Below, in pieces: positions 33,610 through 44,999 of a DNA stretch of 64,000 bases. The position numbers were made by a program, and so were the translations under genes. Each line of letters begins with the position of its first letter. Position 1 is the first letter of the stretch. This stretch comes from Hermatobates lingyangjiaoensis (lineage: Eukaryota; Arthropoda; Insecta; Hemiptera; Hermatobatidae): NCBI GenBank assembly GCA_026182355.1, contig JAPFBL010000119.1, positions 392,501 through 456,500 on the forward strand. The letters run 5' to 3'. The notes under the pieces are model-generated. The model saw only the letters and a list, made by a program, of their open reading frames with translations, had not been told where the DNA came from and ran no database searches.

Positions 33610-34230
33610 AAAAATAAAAATAAATAATGTTTTAACACTATTTAAATCCAGGTGAATAATAGAATAAATATTTGTAGAATAATAATAAATATATATGTCG
33701 TATTTATTAGTGTCTTATATGAGTGTATACAAACTCTGAATTATGAGTCAAACATTGGCTAACATTAGTGGTCAGTACTTTTACATAGCTGCTATACACA
33801 TAATGTAGTGTAAACGCCCATGACTCACAGCTCTAATACAGTTTGAGGTATGTTATAATCTTGTGGTTATTTTTAGTTAAATAATGATATAAATAACATA
33901 ATTAAAGACTTATAGAAAGAAACAGGCAAATTGTATTTAATTAACTTTTATTTGACTACTTAAGTTGTAGAAAGTTTTTTATCATAAGTTTTTATAATAA
34001 GAATATGAATCAGTTACTGATTAACAATTTAAATCATTAATACTTCACCTTCTAATACATAAGACATAAGAAACAAATAAAGATAGGTTACTTAGTATTA
34101 AAAAATACATGGTTATGATAAGGGAAATGCGAATAAAATTAGATAAATATGGTAAATAATTTGTTAAATTCTGGTGAAGAATCAAGTAATTAAAACAAAA
34201 TTAGAAAAGGTTTTTAGAAAAATAGTGTTT
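33610..34230. other. No assignable feature
   Basis: AT-rich DNA between the two inverted-partner blocks; shorter than the corresponding left interval (24.05-25.56 kb). Confidence 0.35.
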
Positions 34231-34234
34231 TTTT

Positions 34235-34420
34235 TAATATTTAGGATGGCATTTGAATTTCATTGATGTCAAAATGAATTATATTTTTAAAAACTGAATT
34301 TACTTGCAATAGTTTAATAATGAATGTCGGATACCCAGGGAAGTTATTATTTTACTTTAAAATATTCCCCGTGACCACAGATACGAGTATATGGTTATGT
34401 ACTTAGAAGTCAGTATCCTA
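34235..34420 (-). repeat. Inverted partner of 23840-24040
   Basis: AAAAACTGAATTTACTTGCA, ATATTCCCCGTGACCACAGA and ATGGTTATGTACTT are reverse complements of blocks at 23.85-24.0 kb. Confidence 0.7.
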
Positions 34421-34434
34421 TCCTCACTTTAGTT

Positions 34435-34654
34435 AGTGAAATTATTATATGCATCAGTGGAGTGATATACAAAAGTAAGCATATATATTGATAAGTGAAT
34501 CAATCACTATCTGTACTACCTACAGGAATGAAAGACTAATAAACATCATCCACTTAGACATTCATATGATACTTAAATAGAACATTATAAATTATATACC
34601 CAATATATATGACATTATGGTTACTTATAGTAAAGTTGAGTGTAGGCCACTACA
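34435..34654 (+). repeat. Repeat X, 3'-end fragment abutting a full copy
   Basis: Matches the last 220 bp of copy 1 (ATATATTGATAAGT.GATCAA through GTTACTTATAGTAAAGTTGA and GGCCACTACAG) and is joined directly to the start of copy 2. Confidence 0.8.
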
Positions 34655-36392
34655 GATTTTTACTTTACTATAAGTAAAGTATAGTGATCGTGAAAAAATT
34701 CGATCTCGTGATTTTGACCGAATTACATGTTTTGAGGTCCCTGAAGTCGTTTTATGAAGTTTCTCGATGATGTCTGTGTGTGTGTGGGTGGGTGGGTGAG
34801 TGTGTTAGCATTGCTTGTTACCACGCTACGGTCCAGAATCTTTGATAGATCAAGTTGATATTTTACACAAAAATGGGCTGTGTTCAAACAGAAGATCCCT
34901 ACTGTTTGGGAAGAATTTTGCATGACGGGAAAGTCACTTTTTTTTTACCAAAAACCGTTTTTTAAAACACTTTTTTTCTCCTAAACTGATAAACCTTTGG
35001 TTTTGAAATTTTGGCATTATTTTTCAGGTTACAAATCAAACAAACAAAAAATATATTTAGAATTTTAAAACAACGGGAAATATTTTTTTTCAATAAAATG
35101 TACAAATTTTGACTTATAATTCAATCTCAAAGTTTGTGAGAGGGATACAAGACATACCGTTTGACGGATCAAAATGAAACTATGTTTAAAAATAGAACAT
35201 TATATGGAAAATTATTTGAAATAATTTTTTTTTAAATTACACTCACCAAAGGGGCGTTAAAGTACGATTTCTGTTTTCAGAAAATGTTTTTTTGACGCTA
35301 AACGACTCATTAAAAACTCATGAAAATTTGACCATAAATGGAAAAAAAATTAGTAATTCATAAAAAACATTCATTTAGTTTCAATTACCGGAAAGAGCAA
35401 TAAAGTTATAAAAACTGTTTGTTTATCCTAGACTAAGGGATCACCTGCTATCTTGTCAAATTATTGATAATTTTTTACGATGTTTATATTGACTTAGAAA
35501 TTTTTCGAGCAAAAACAGTGAGATAAAATTAGACTATTCTAGTCTAATAGTTCATATTTATTATTTTCAAAAATTAGAAGCTCCCAACTATAAATGAATT
35601 AAATTATATTGAATAGCTGGCTTCGACTTTGATTTGAGTATGTAAACTGGTTAATTACTGATATATTTTTGCCCAATATACATTCATAGCAAGCTTATAA
35701 CAGAGTACAAGACGCAGGAAAAAAGATAACACTCACTCAGAGAAAATTGGTATATATGATTTTCGACAAAGAGGAAGGAAAATGATTTTAATAAATACTA
35801 AGAAGCCATAAAATTCCCAGTATAATAATTTTATAAAAAACCAAAACTGTAAAACATAATTCAAAATGGAAATCTTTCGTTTGAAGATTAATAAATGTAA
35901 TTATTGTATATCCTTAATTATAAATTACCTTAACACACGACATTTTTTCTTGGATGTTTATGATGTTTTCAGAGAAAATAAGAGTAATTTTCTGATTTAA
36001 ATTTGAAAATTTGACTTAAATATTCAATATAGAAGGAGGTCAAGTAACCGATATAAGAAATCCACTGGCTATTTGAACAAACGCCATGTTCTCTTGTAGG
36101 AGATTATTTCGTATCAAGAAATGTTCACTTTGGCTTTTCAAAAATGTTACTACTGCTGTAGTTATACCAATGAGATTATATGGATCAGCCGTGGGATGTA
36201 CAAAAATTAAGCTTATATATTGATAAGTCGATCAATCACTATCTGTACTACCTCAGAAATGAAAGACTAATAAGCATCTCCCATTTAAATGTTTACATTA
36301 TGTTTAAATGAGACATTATATATTATACACCCAAGAACATTGATATTAAGTTTACTTATAGTCATGCTGAGTGTAGGCCACTCCAGATTTTA
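34655..36392 (+). repeat. Repeat X, copy 2 (about 1.7 kb)
   Basis: Starts at hairpin ACTTTACTATAAGTAAAGT (34662-34680) and ends with GAGTGTAGGCCACTCCAGAT. It is colinear with copy 1 but lacks the internal duplication. No coding potential. Confidence 0.85.
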
Positions 36393-36399
36393 TTTATTA

Positions 36400-37080
36400 A
36401 TTCTGAGAGGAACCATTTTGGATAAGTTGAAGTATTATTTGTTTTAATTAGCTATGCAATGGTCTATGATGAGTGAAAAGGTAATATAGAAATAATTAGT
36501 GAATTAATTTATACTCGAGAATGAAAATATAGTGGCTCAACTAAATTCCGGTAAATTCGATAATAATGAAGCATAATCGCCCTTCGAGAAATTGTATTTA
36601 ATATTATGAAATTCAAGAGGTAGATCTTAAGGATGTACATGTGTAGTAAGAGAAGGTTGGTGTCATTTGTTATGCTATTTGATAATATAATATCAAAATT
36701 CAATATTTCTAGTAACGTATTTCTTTTTACACTTTTGTGACTATTTATAATAAATTAAAAGGAAACCTCATAATACAGAGTTTATCAAATTAAATTATGC
36801 CGGTAAAACAAAGTTACTTTTAGTTGTTATAATAATATGAAATTCAATACATGTAGTAACTTCTTTATATTTGGCATTATTATCATCACTTATAATAAAA
36901 AAAAAAAGAAATCTTATAATATGGAGTTTACATGTTCAATAAAGGTAGTAAAACAAAGTTATTTTATCAAAGTTAAAACGGATTAGAAATGATTTTTAAA
37001 ACGTTGAATGGAATTCAATGCAGGTTCATAGGTCTCCAGTTAGTGTATAAATAATTACTATCCAGCCAGAATACGGTTAG
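36400..37080. other. No assignable feature
   Basis: AT-rich, no repeat partner recognised. Confidence 0.4.
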
Positions 37081-37084
37081 TCCC

Positions 37085-37155
37085 TTCATTTCCCGCCAAC
37101 GTTACACATAATGCGCATGTCTTTTTATCGTATTATCATTTCAACCAATCATAGC
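37085..37155. promoter_or_regulatory. Promoter-like cluster: E2F, NRF1-half and CCAAT motifs
   Basis: TTTCCCGCC (37089-37097) fits an E2F site, TGCGCATG (37112-37119) an NRF1-type half site and CCAATCA (37145-37151) an NF-Y CCAAT box, all within 65 bp of otherwise AT-rich DNA. Such a combination is typical of animal promoters, often bidirectional. No convincing exon is visible on either side within this window, so the call is tentative. Confidence 0.35.
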
Positions 37156-37159
37156 TCTC

Positions 37160-38040
37160 ATTTTTTTCCAAGTCCTTTTCATATTTTTCATAATAGCGTC
37201 ACTTTTATTTGTAATAGTTTTAAACGAATTCAAATGTGTTCTGATTGAAAAATTTATTTCAATATATCTGTTTTCAATTAGTTTTTACGTTGATTGAACG
37301 ACAATGCAAGAATTCAGATGATATTCATCATAGTTACGGTCAGTGGAAACAAGATATTAATTTTCTTTTCTATATTACGAGTTGGATTGATATTTCTTCA
37401 GACTTTTCACTTTTATGTGTAGTAATATATTAATAGTAATAGTATATTTTGATCACCATTACACTTCACCTGGAAAATAGAATATTTAATATGATTACCA
37501 CCATATATATCATACAAAAAATCACGTTGTAGTCATATTCAAGGCTCAGGGAACTTATCAACTGAGTCAAAATAGTTTCTTCTATAAAAATATTGAAAAA
37601 CCTTCTTTTAATATCATTGTAAACAGTTCTTTAGTGTATTAGTTGTACCTATTTTCCAACTTTCAATTAGTAATTTTGGATCTTGAACAATGTTATTCTC
37701 ATATGCTGTATTGTTACATTAAAATTTATTATTTTCTAAAATATTATTTTACTTTGCCTAATCTATACTTTATTAAAAAATCCTTCTAACAGTGTTTCAA
37801 TTATTCTACAATATTGTTTTACTATATTTGTACTATTACACTATTTTTATTGTACTATTGTAGATTCTCCTATTTTATTTCTTCATAGTATTATTTTGTT
37901 ATATACCATGCTCTTAGTGTGAATGGATTTTAGTCAATGAATATCAATAAATATATAACACAACAAATATCTCATTGAATAATTGGTGAATATCAATTGC
38001 TTAATTAGATGTATTAACATTATATTTTATGTACCAACTA
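37160..38040. other. No assignable feature
   Basis: AT-rich DNA; a 62-codon frame near 37245-37433 has no recognisable domain. Confidence 0.35.
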
Positions 38041-38080
38041 CAACTTAATTTAAAATAATCCAAGTTTCGTTTTAAATAAA

Positions 38081-38388
38081 GGGGTCAGATTAGTCCAGAG
38101 GTAACATGTTTGCCTCGGGACTGTTAGATCTGAAGTTCAATACCCACTCTGGTCCTCAATTTATTTACGTGGAATGTGAAAAAAAATCTGATACATCGTC
38201 CTCGGGAGTGGGCGTTAAGTGGTTGGCCCCGAGCCTGTACTTTGTCAAGTATATGTGCGTTATAGGCCCGTACTCTAAATAATACACTTCAGTTAAGACT
38301 CCCAATGTAGAATCATTGTGTAGTACCTCAAAGGGCCAAAGTTCGGCCTATGTCTGTTCTCTTGTGAGACTGCCACTGCAACATAACC
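38081..38388 (+). repeat. tRNA-derived SINE
   Basis: A box A (TTAGTCCAGAGG, near 38090-38101) and box B (AGTTCAATACC, 38134-38144) 33 nt apart form a polymerase III promoter in a tRNA-like head. The body, with CGTCCTCGGGAGTGGGCGTT and TGGTTGGCCCCGAGCC, is much richer in GC than the flanks. Near-identical stretches TAATTTAAAATAATCC.AGTT before and TAATTTCAAATAATCCTAGT after may be a target-site duplication, although the left one is separated from the head by about 13 nt. Orientation is plus. Confidence 0.75.
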
Positions 38389-38639
38389 TAATTTCAAATA
38401 ATCCTAGTTTAATTTAAAATATTCCAAGTCTATTTTAAAAATTCCAATAATTTAAAATTTATTTAAAATATTCCAAATAACCATTGGTTATTTTAAATTA
38501 ACCCGAAAGACTAGTATATTAAGGCAAAAAATATATTCCTGGTGGTTAATATTACTCCAATCGTATATACATTAAGTTTATTGTGAATTGTAGGAAATGT
38601 TTCCACATAAAGTTGACTTGTAAACGACAATAAAACTTG

Positions 38640-39276
38640 TTACTTTACTATAAGTATAGTGATCGTGAAAACATTCCATCTCGAGATTTCGACCGATTTA
38701 CATGTTTTACGGTCCCAAAGTTATTTATAACGGTTTTCAAATGATGTCTGTGCGTGTGCGTGCGTATCTAAAGTTTGTGTAGACGTTACAGTCTATAATC
38801 TTTCATAGCTGAGGTTAATATTTTCCATAAGAATGGTCTTCAAAGTGTACATAGTGTTTATTACATTTAATTGCCGAATGTAAATAGAAATGCATTAAAC
38901 CATTTGATTTTGTAAATTAATGTCTTTACTTAAGTAATGAAATTTTTCCTCATTTGAATTTTTAAATAGTGATAATAATCAATTAAAATAAGATTTAGAG
39001 AATAAAATTCAATGATTTGGAACACCACTACATTGGATAAACAGATAGGACTCTAAGACAGTGGTATAAAGTACAGATTCATGATTTAATCAGAAAAAGA
39101 TAAGGGATTTCAAAATTTTTAAAACAACAAGAAAGTTTTTTTTTTCAACAGACATTGAAATTTTGACTTATGATTGAATGTGAAAGCTATTGAGAAGACA
39201 AAAATCTTTATGTTGTTAACCGGTTGATACTTTTTTTACTTATAGTAAAGTTGAGTGTAGGCCACTCCAGATTTTT
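38640..39276 (+). repeat. Repeat X, copy 3, internally deleted
   Basis: Starts ACTTTACTATAAGTATAGTG then ATCGTGAAAACATTC and ends TTACTTATAGTAAAGTTGAG with GTAGGCCACTCCAGATTTTT. About 0.64 kb, so roughly 1 kb shorter than copy 2. Confidence 0.8.
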
Positions 39277-39289
39277 TATTTAACCTTTA

Positions 39290-40650
39290 TTAATTGACGT
39301 TTGTTTTTCTTGTTACATAATGTTATTCTTAATTTAGAATTCATGAATACTTTAATACAACAAAACTGGATCGCACATGAGTATTACACATAAATATACT
39401 TCAGCCTTTCTAGTAAAAATTGTTAGTACAAAAATATATGTTGCTATATGTGAATTATGTAATTATTTATGATTAAATAAACAATGTGACATATAGGAAG
39501 CTAAAAGGGAACCCTCATATAGAATACCGATACCTATTTTAGTACCGCTTCATTTTCTCTTATGATCTTCTCCAGATAATGAACTGTTGCTGGAAATATC
39601 AATCTAGGTGACTTTTTTTGTTCTGAATAATCTGTTAATGTAATAAATAAGGTCGTTTTGACGAAATGTTTGAATATCATAGTCAGGTTGATTCAGTTTT
39701 ATTTTAGAATGATGAAATCTCAACATAACTGATATTTTAAGTTTATTTATATTGGTTTCCATAATTTGAGAAAAAAAATGGAAAACAAAGATTATATTAT
39801 GAAGAAGTTATAATAAATAATAGAATATACGTGCCTCTCTGTTTCAGTAGTTTTTAAATTCTAGTCATACAGTTTCTAAAGCTCTTTTATTTAATATTTT
39901 CAGGCCATCACTTGCTCTAGTCCCTATTGTTTTGATTCCTTTTTCTTGAATTTTCAGAGTTTCACTTCAAACACTTTTTCATACAGTCTTTCTCTTTGAC
40001 TCAAAATTCTTTTTTTTCTTCATACATTCAAATGAAAGTTTTCAATTAATGAATGTTCAAGGGGTGGGGGGTAACATCTAAACTTCATAAAAGAAACTTT
40101 TTTCTAAGGCAAAAATAATAAAAATAAAAGAAACTTTGTTTAAAAGGTAAAGAAAGTCAATTGAAATAAGTATATTCTACTTATCATCGTCCTTGGTTCA
40201 GGGATCATTTTAGGAGACTAAGATAGGGTGCTTGAAATCTCTTTCTTCCTGGCTAACCCGGGTTGTCCTGTTTGAAAACAGCTTTATTATTTTATAAGAA
40301 CTATAGAGTTAGATATTTATTATTAACTGTTTTTTCTGACTCATAATTGATTATATTAATTACAATTTAAAATGGTTATTTTCTCTGTCAATAATTTTCG
40401 TAGAGTTGTTACTGCGTAACATCTCCCTTGTTCATTTTAACTTAAGAACTGCTTCAGTGTAACATCTTGGGGCACTGGAGGAAAGATTTATAGTTATACT
40501 TCTGGACAAAGAAGTAGTTTTCATTCTTACATACAAGTTTTTCTGGTCTCACATCTGTCGATGTAGCATGAATACACATGACAAGATCGGACTCTTTCGA
40601 CTTCTTAACATTTGATCTGTTCCTCATAACCGCATTACTTATTAAAGGAC
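39290..40650. other. No assignable feature
   Basis: AT-rich DNA without coding or repeat signal that I can support. Confidence 0.4.
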
Positions 40651-40688
40651 TTTGGTAATAACTTATCAGGACCAATGTATATATATAC

Positions 40689-40996
40689 AAAAACTAAAGT
40701 TTATCGGAACTTGGTCAGTTCATCATGTTCAAATTAAACTCTCATTGCCAACGTTTCGGTCTTTATTTAAAACCTTTTTCATTGGCAGAAGTATAAATTT
40801 TGAAACAGAAAAACTAAGCATTACATTACAAATTATTTTACAAAGAAAATAATTTGTAATGTAATGCTTAGTTTTTCTGTTTCAAAATTTATACTTCTGC
40901 CAATGAAAAAGGTTTTAAATAAAGACTGAAACGTTGGCAATGAGAGTTTAATTTGAACCTGAAGAACTGACCGAGTCCCGACAAACTTTAGTTTTG
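40689..40996. repeat. Family G PLE-derived foldback
   Basis: The arms meet near 40842 (ACAAATTATTTT / AAAATAATTTGT). Read outward, each arm gives CCAATGAAAAAGGTTTTAAA, TAAAGAC, GAAACG, TTGGCAATGAGAGTTTAATT, TGAACCTGAAGAACTGACCG. A hammerhead-like stem II and GAAACGT are kept but the CTGANGA box reads CAATGAA or CTATGAA throughout the family. Confidence 0.85.
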
Positions 40997-40999
40997 TTT

Positions 41000-41410
41000 C
41001 TATTTCACGGTGAATACTTCTATCAATATATATAAATATATATATTTGGCTAAAGAAATGTTGTAAAAAAGGCCCCAGGATGAAGCAATCTTGTAAATTC
41101 TCTGCATGAGGGATCTGATAGCAAAGTCTTTATACTGTTTCGTGTATTCACTCTTAACATTAGTTACGATGCTGAAATAAATATAAATATGTATATAATA
41201 AATTGAATAATACGATTTCACGAACTAAGAAACTCAACAAAAAATAGTACCTTAAGTTTAATAGTTGTCATCTATTCCATTTAAGGAAGACCATACCGAG
41301 ATCCCTGTCAAGTCTTCATCAAATTGGTAGCAATTTAAATAATCGTTGATTCCAAATTGAACAATAAAAAAAATGTTGGTATTCTTCTAACTTTACTGTT
41401 AATCATATAG
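41000..41410. other. No assignable feature
   Basis: AT-rich DNA between PLE fragments; TA-rich runs at 41026-41047. Confidence 0.35.
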
Positions 41411-41416
41411 TCTCTG

Positions 41417-41930
41417 TTGATACCAATCACACTTCTGGTCCTAGGAGGGATTGTAGTGTTACTACTTTTCTCACTACTACTTATGAAGGAGTTTTGCTTT
41501 TACTTTCTTCATGCTCCTGTATTTATTCTGTTTTTACGGAGGAGGATTCCATCTCCTGCCACAAACCTGCTAATCTCAGATCTATTTTTCCACACATATC
41601 GTCTTCAAAGCGTCCTGACACTACCTGTGGTAAGGTTCACTGTTGTTGTAGCAGCTGTCTTACTTGCCCTATCATCAATCCTGTTGATTTCTTTACTTTC
41701 TCCCTTAGCGATCTGACTTACACTATTTTTCATAAGACTTCCTGTACTTGTGATTGCGTTTATCGGTTGGTTCCCTGCACCCAATATGAAGCTTTTAATT
41801 TGGGTTTGTCTTCCTTCAAGCTAAGCTTGCGTTTGAATCATCATAGGTCTTTCATAGACAAGCGCAGTGACCTTCCCGTTGACATTCATGCCAATTTTTA
41901 TTTTTTACATATTTTTGTTATTTTTTATAC
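41417..41930 (+). pseudogene. PLE cysteine motif plus GIY-YIG domain, decayed
   Basis: In one frame from 41494 the reading includes SCHKPANLRSIFPHISSSKR, a cysteine cluster (CGKVHCCCSSCLTCPIINP), CDCVYRLVPCTQYEAFNLGL and LSLRLNHHRSFIDKRSDLPV, then DIHANF. This parallels the 44 kb copy position by position (KPANLKSIFSHIS; CGRRGCQTCLIVNP; NCVYRLDCTQCDSFYVGLTS; LSLRMNGHR). YVG has become NLG, and homology stops at HANF, after which the DNA is T-rich with a poly-C run. It is inactive and older than the 44 kb pair. Confidence 0.75.
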
Positions 41931-42178
41931 TATCATTTCCTTTTACTTGCCATCCCCCCCCCCTCCCCTCAGTATTTTGACTACTCTTCTTCAGATCCTT
42001 GTGAATAAGATAAACTTCAGTCTTCCCTTGCCTTTGAAGTGGCTCATTACTTTCTACCTGATAACGAGGCAGTTGAAATATACATATGAGTTTTAAGTTA
42101 CACAAATAGCTTAATTAAAAGTTATATAGTTACGTTATATATATGAATGTTGATAAAAGTGTTGATAGTGAAGTAGAA

Positions 42179-42540
42179 CCAAAATTAAAGTTTATCAGAA
42201 CTCGGTCAATTCTTCTGGTTCAAATTAAACTCTCACTGCCAAAGTTTCGACTTTTAATGAAAACCTTTTTTTATAAATATAGGCAAAACTATAACATTTT
42301 TTGAAAAAAAAACTCACTATTACTTTAGAAATTATTTAACAAAGAAAAACGGTTTCTGAAATGTACAAACTGTTGTTTTCTCTGTAAAATAATCTCTAAT
42401 GTAATGGTTAATTTTTCTGTTTCAAAAATTGTATACTTCTGTCTATGAAAAAGGTTTCCAATAAAAACCAAAATGTTGGCAATGAGAGTTTATTTTCAAC
42501 CTGAAGATCTGACTGAGTCCTGATAAATTTTTTTTTTGTA
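42179..42540. repeat. Family G PLE-derived foldback, diverged
   Basis: Outer arm sequences AAAGTTTATCAGAACTCGGT and CTGACTGAGTCCTGATAAAT mirror each other; inner parts keep TTGGCAATGAGAGTTTA and GAAAAAGGTTT. A short (TA)n follows at 42540-42552. Confidence 0.8.
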
Positions 42541-42734
42541 TATATATATATAATAAAATCGTTAGCTTTAGCTTATATACGGCTTTAGCTAAAAATTAAA
42601 ACTAAAGTAACACAATGGTAATATACATATTAACATATATGGATATATTGCGGTAACAATCAGGTCATTTAACAGATCATATATTAATGAGGATTGATCC
42701 CCAAATATACAAATATATGTATATACATATAATA

Positions 42735-42832
42735 GAAAGATTTCTCATAAACACGTGAAATAACAATCAATGATCAAACCACAATATGTAATGGGAAAAT
42801 AAGACTAAGATCTTTCAACCGTTTGATCATTG

Positions 42833-42837
<5 letters not shown>
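42735..42837. repeat. Family A fragment, short foldback
   Basis: CACGTGAAATAACAATCAAT, GATCAAACCACAAT and AAGATCTTTCAACCG, then directly TTTGATCATTGAT. The core is lost at the fold. (TA)n at 42838-42874 follows. Confidence 0.75.

Positions 42838-42874
<37 letters not shown>
42838..42874. repeat. (TA)n microsatellite, left cap of the family H pair
   Basis: About 18 TA units immediately outside the left arm. Confidence 0.95.
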
Positions 42875-42876
<2 letters not shown>

Positions 42877-42960
42877 CACAATTAAAAGAAACGGTCCAGC
42901 GGACTTTTTTACAATAAAATAAAAAACGAAGGAAACACACAGAAAGACACAGACATAACT

Positions 42961-42998
42961 CACATCGATATTTCGACAATCGTCGTCATCAGGAGGTG
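42961..42998 (-). ncRNA. Hammerhead-like motif, family H, left arm
   Basis: Minus strand: CACCTC, CTGATGA, extra C, GAC/GTC stem II with loop GATT, GAA, ATAT stem III, C, GATGTG. Stem I pairs CT with GA and CAC with GTG, split by a C-T mismatch. Confidence 0.7.
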
Positions 42999-43279
42999 CG
43001 AAGAGCGAAGAGTCCCGCAGGAAGTCAGGGCGGTACTGAACTCGGAAACCGCAGCCAGTACCCCACCAATTACCACCAAGCAGGGGAAGGGAGGGAAGGA
43101 AATGAAGAGCCAAATTAAGACGTAAAAGGAACGAGTAAAAATTATAACTATAAAAAATTATAAAAAAGTAGATAAATCAAATTAAAATTAATAAAAATAA
43201 TAAATAAAAAGTAAAATAAAAAATAATAAATAAATAAATAAATAAAAAATAATAAATAAATAAATAAATCATAAATAAA

Positions 43280-43925
43280 TTATCGGTTGAGGTTGAGTCC
43301 GGGGAAGAGCGAGCATCAAGTAAGCATATGTATGCCTCCTCTGAAGCTCTTAGGGTAACTTTATTGTTGGATTCGGGGATCTGTTTCAGGATCTGAACCC
43401 TGAAACAGTCATTGAAACTGAGTCCATGCGAGTTCGCATGGATGGCTACAGGATAGTTACTGCGTTGACCGACTGAAGCCCTATGACCATTCATACGAAG
43501 GCTCAACTTATTAGAAGTTAAGCCAACGTAAAAGGAGTCACACTGAGTGCAATCCAGTCGGTAAACACAGTTGCTCGAGGTACAGGAGGAATTGACCTGA
43601 ACCGGGTAGGAACTATGGTGGAGAGGGGAATCGAAGGAAGGATTAGGATTTACAATCAGGCAAGTTTGACAGCCACGGCGTCCACATTGTTTCATTCCAG
43701 GAACAGGATTGGAAGGCTGAGGGGAAATATGAGAGAAAATGCTTTTTAGATTGGCAGGTTTACGGTAGGAAATAGAAGGGGGGTGATTAAAGATGGAAGA
43801 AGTAGAAGTAGACAGAATCGGAAAAGACTCCTTAATAACAGCACGAAGCTTATAAGCGCCAGGGAAGTAGGTTGTCAGGAAGAAGGAAGTGTTACTTCTA
43901 TCCCTCTTGGGTCTGGGTTGGTGGG
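43280..43925 (-). pseudogene. PLE GIY-YIG endonuclease, left arm, frameshifted near its end
   Basis: Same protein as the right arm (see 43960-44612), from RRKCYFYPSWVWVGG-adjacent sequence at the centre to LLDARSS. The run of C that reads five in the right arm is four here, so the last codons shift to SPDSTSTDN and the reading runs on into the untranslated region. One copy of a repeated Thr-Ser pair is also missing (STSTSSIF for STSTSTSSIF). Confidence 0.75.
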
Positions 43926-43959
43926 AGATGTCAGCCGGTAAAACACGAACCCAGTAAAA

Positions 43960-44612
43960 CCCACCAACCCAGACCCAAGAGGGATAGAAGTAACACTTCC
44001 TTCTTCCTGACAACCTACTTCCCTGGCGCTTATAAGCTTCGTGCTGTTATTAAGGAGTCTTTTCCGATTCTGTCTACTTCTACTTCTACTTCTTCCATCT
44101 TTAATCACCCCCCTTCTATTTCCTACCGTAAACCTGCCAATCTAAAAAGCATTTTCTCTCATATTTCCCCTCAGCCTTCCAATCCTGTTCCTGGAATGAA
44201 ACAATGTGGACGCCGTGGCTGTCAAACTTGCCTGATTGTAAATCCTAATCCTTCCTTCGATTCCCCTCTCCACCATAGTTCCTACCCGGTTCAGGTCAAT
44301 TCCTCCTGTACCTCGAGCAACTGTGTTTACCGACTGGATTGCACTCAGTGTGACTCCTTTTACGTTGGCTTAACTTCTAATAAGTTGAGCCTTCGTATGA
44401 ATGGTCATAGGGCTTCAGTCGGTCAACGCAGTAACTATCCTGTAGCCATCCATGCGAACTCGCATGGACTCAGTTTCAATGACTGTTTCAGGGTTCAGAT
44501 CCTGAAACAGATCCCCGAATCCAACAATAAAGTTACCCTAAGAGCTTCAGAGGAGGCATACATATGCTTACTTGATGCTCGCTCTTCCCCCGGACTCAAC
44601 CTCAACCGATAA
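43960..44612 (+). pseudogene. PLE cysteine motif and GIY-YIG endonuclease, right arm
   Basis: This is the best-preserved PLE endonuclease here, open for about 215 codons. Order: KLRAVIKESFPILS, RKPANLKSIFSHIS, a cysteine cluster CGRRGCQTC that in PLEs precedes the nuclease, then NCVYRLDCTQCDSFYVGLTS as the GIY-YIG core, LSLRMNGHRASVGQR, VAIHANSHGLSFNDCF and TLRASEEAYICLLDARSS, ending LNLNR and TAA. PLE endonucleases nick target DNA to prime reverse transcription. The reverse transcriptase is absent, so it is a 5'-truncated copy. A stop-free frame and near-identity to the left arm suggest recent origin. Confidence 0.85.
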
Positions 44613-44895
44613 TTTATTTATGATTTATTTATTTATTTATTATTTTTTATTTATTTTTATTTATTTATTATTTTTTATTTTACTTTTTATTTATTATTTT
44701 TATTAATTTTAATTTGATTTATCTACTTTTTTATAATTTTTTATAGTTATAATTTTTACTCGTTCCTTTTACGTCTTAATTTGGCTCTTCATTTCCTTCC
44801 CTCCCTTCCCCTGCTTGGTGGTAATTGGTGGGGTACTGGCTGCGGTTTCCGAGTTCAGTACCGCCCTGACTTCCTGCGGGACTCTTCGCTCTTCG

Positions 44896-44933
44896 CACCT
44901 CCTGATGACGACGATTGTCGAAATATCGATGTG
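44896..44933 (+). ncRNA. Hammerhead-like motif, family H, right arm
   Basis: CACCTC, CTGATGA, extra C, GAC/GTC with loop GATT, GAA, ATAT, C, GATGTG. It is identical to the left-arm motif. It lies 284 nt after the endonuclease stop and about 50 nt before the (TA)n cap at 44980-44991. Confidence 0.7.
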
Positions 44934-44999
44934 AGTTATGTCTGTGTCTTTCTGTGTGTTTCCTTCGTTTTTTATTTTATTATATATATATATTTGTAT

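Larger units (their letters stand above)
42880..44980. mobile_element. 2.1 kb head-to-head pair of truncated PLEs, family H
   Basis: Two nearly identical arms of just over 1 kb face each other across a spacer of about 34 nt (43926-43959). Each arm, read outward, holds the PLE cysteine motif, the GIY-YIG domain and stop, a T/A-rich untranslated stretch, a ribozyme-like motif and a terminal segment (ACACAGAAAGACACAGACAT on the left), and ends at (TA)n. The arms differ by a missing six-base repeat and a one-base C-run change. Short arms suggest insertion of two 5'-truncated copies joined at their broken ends, a layout known for PLEs. Confidence 0.85.
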
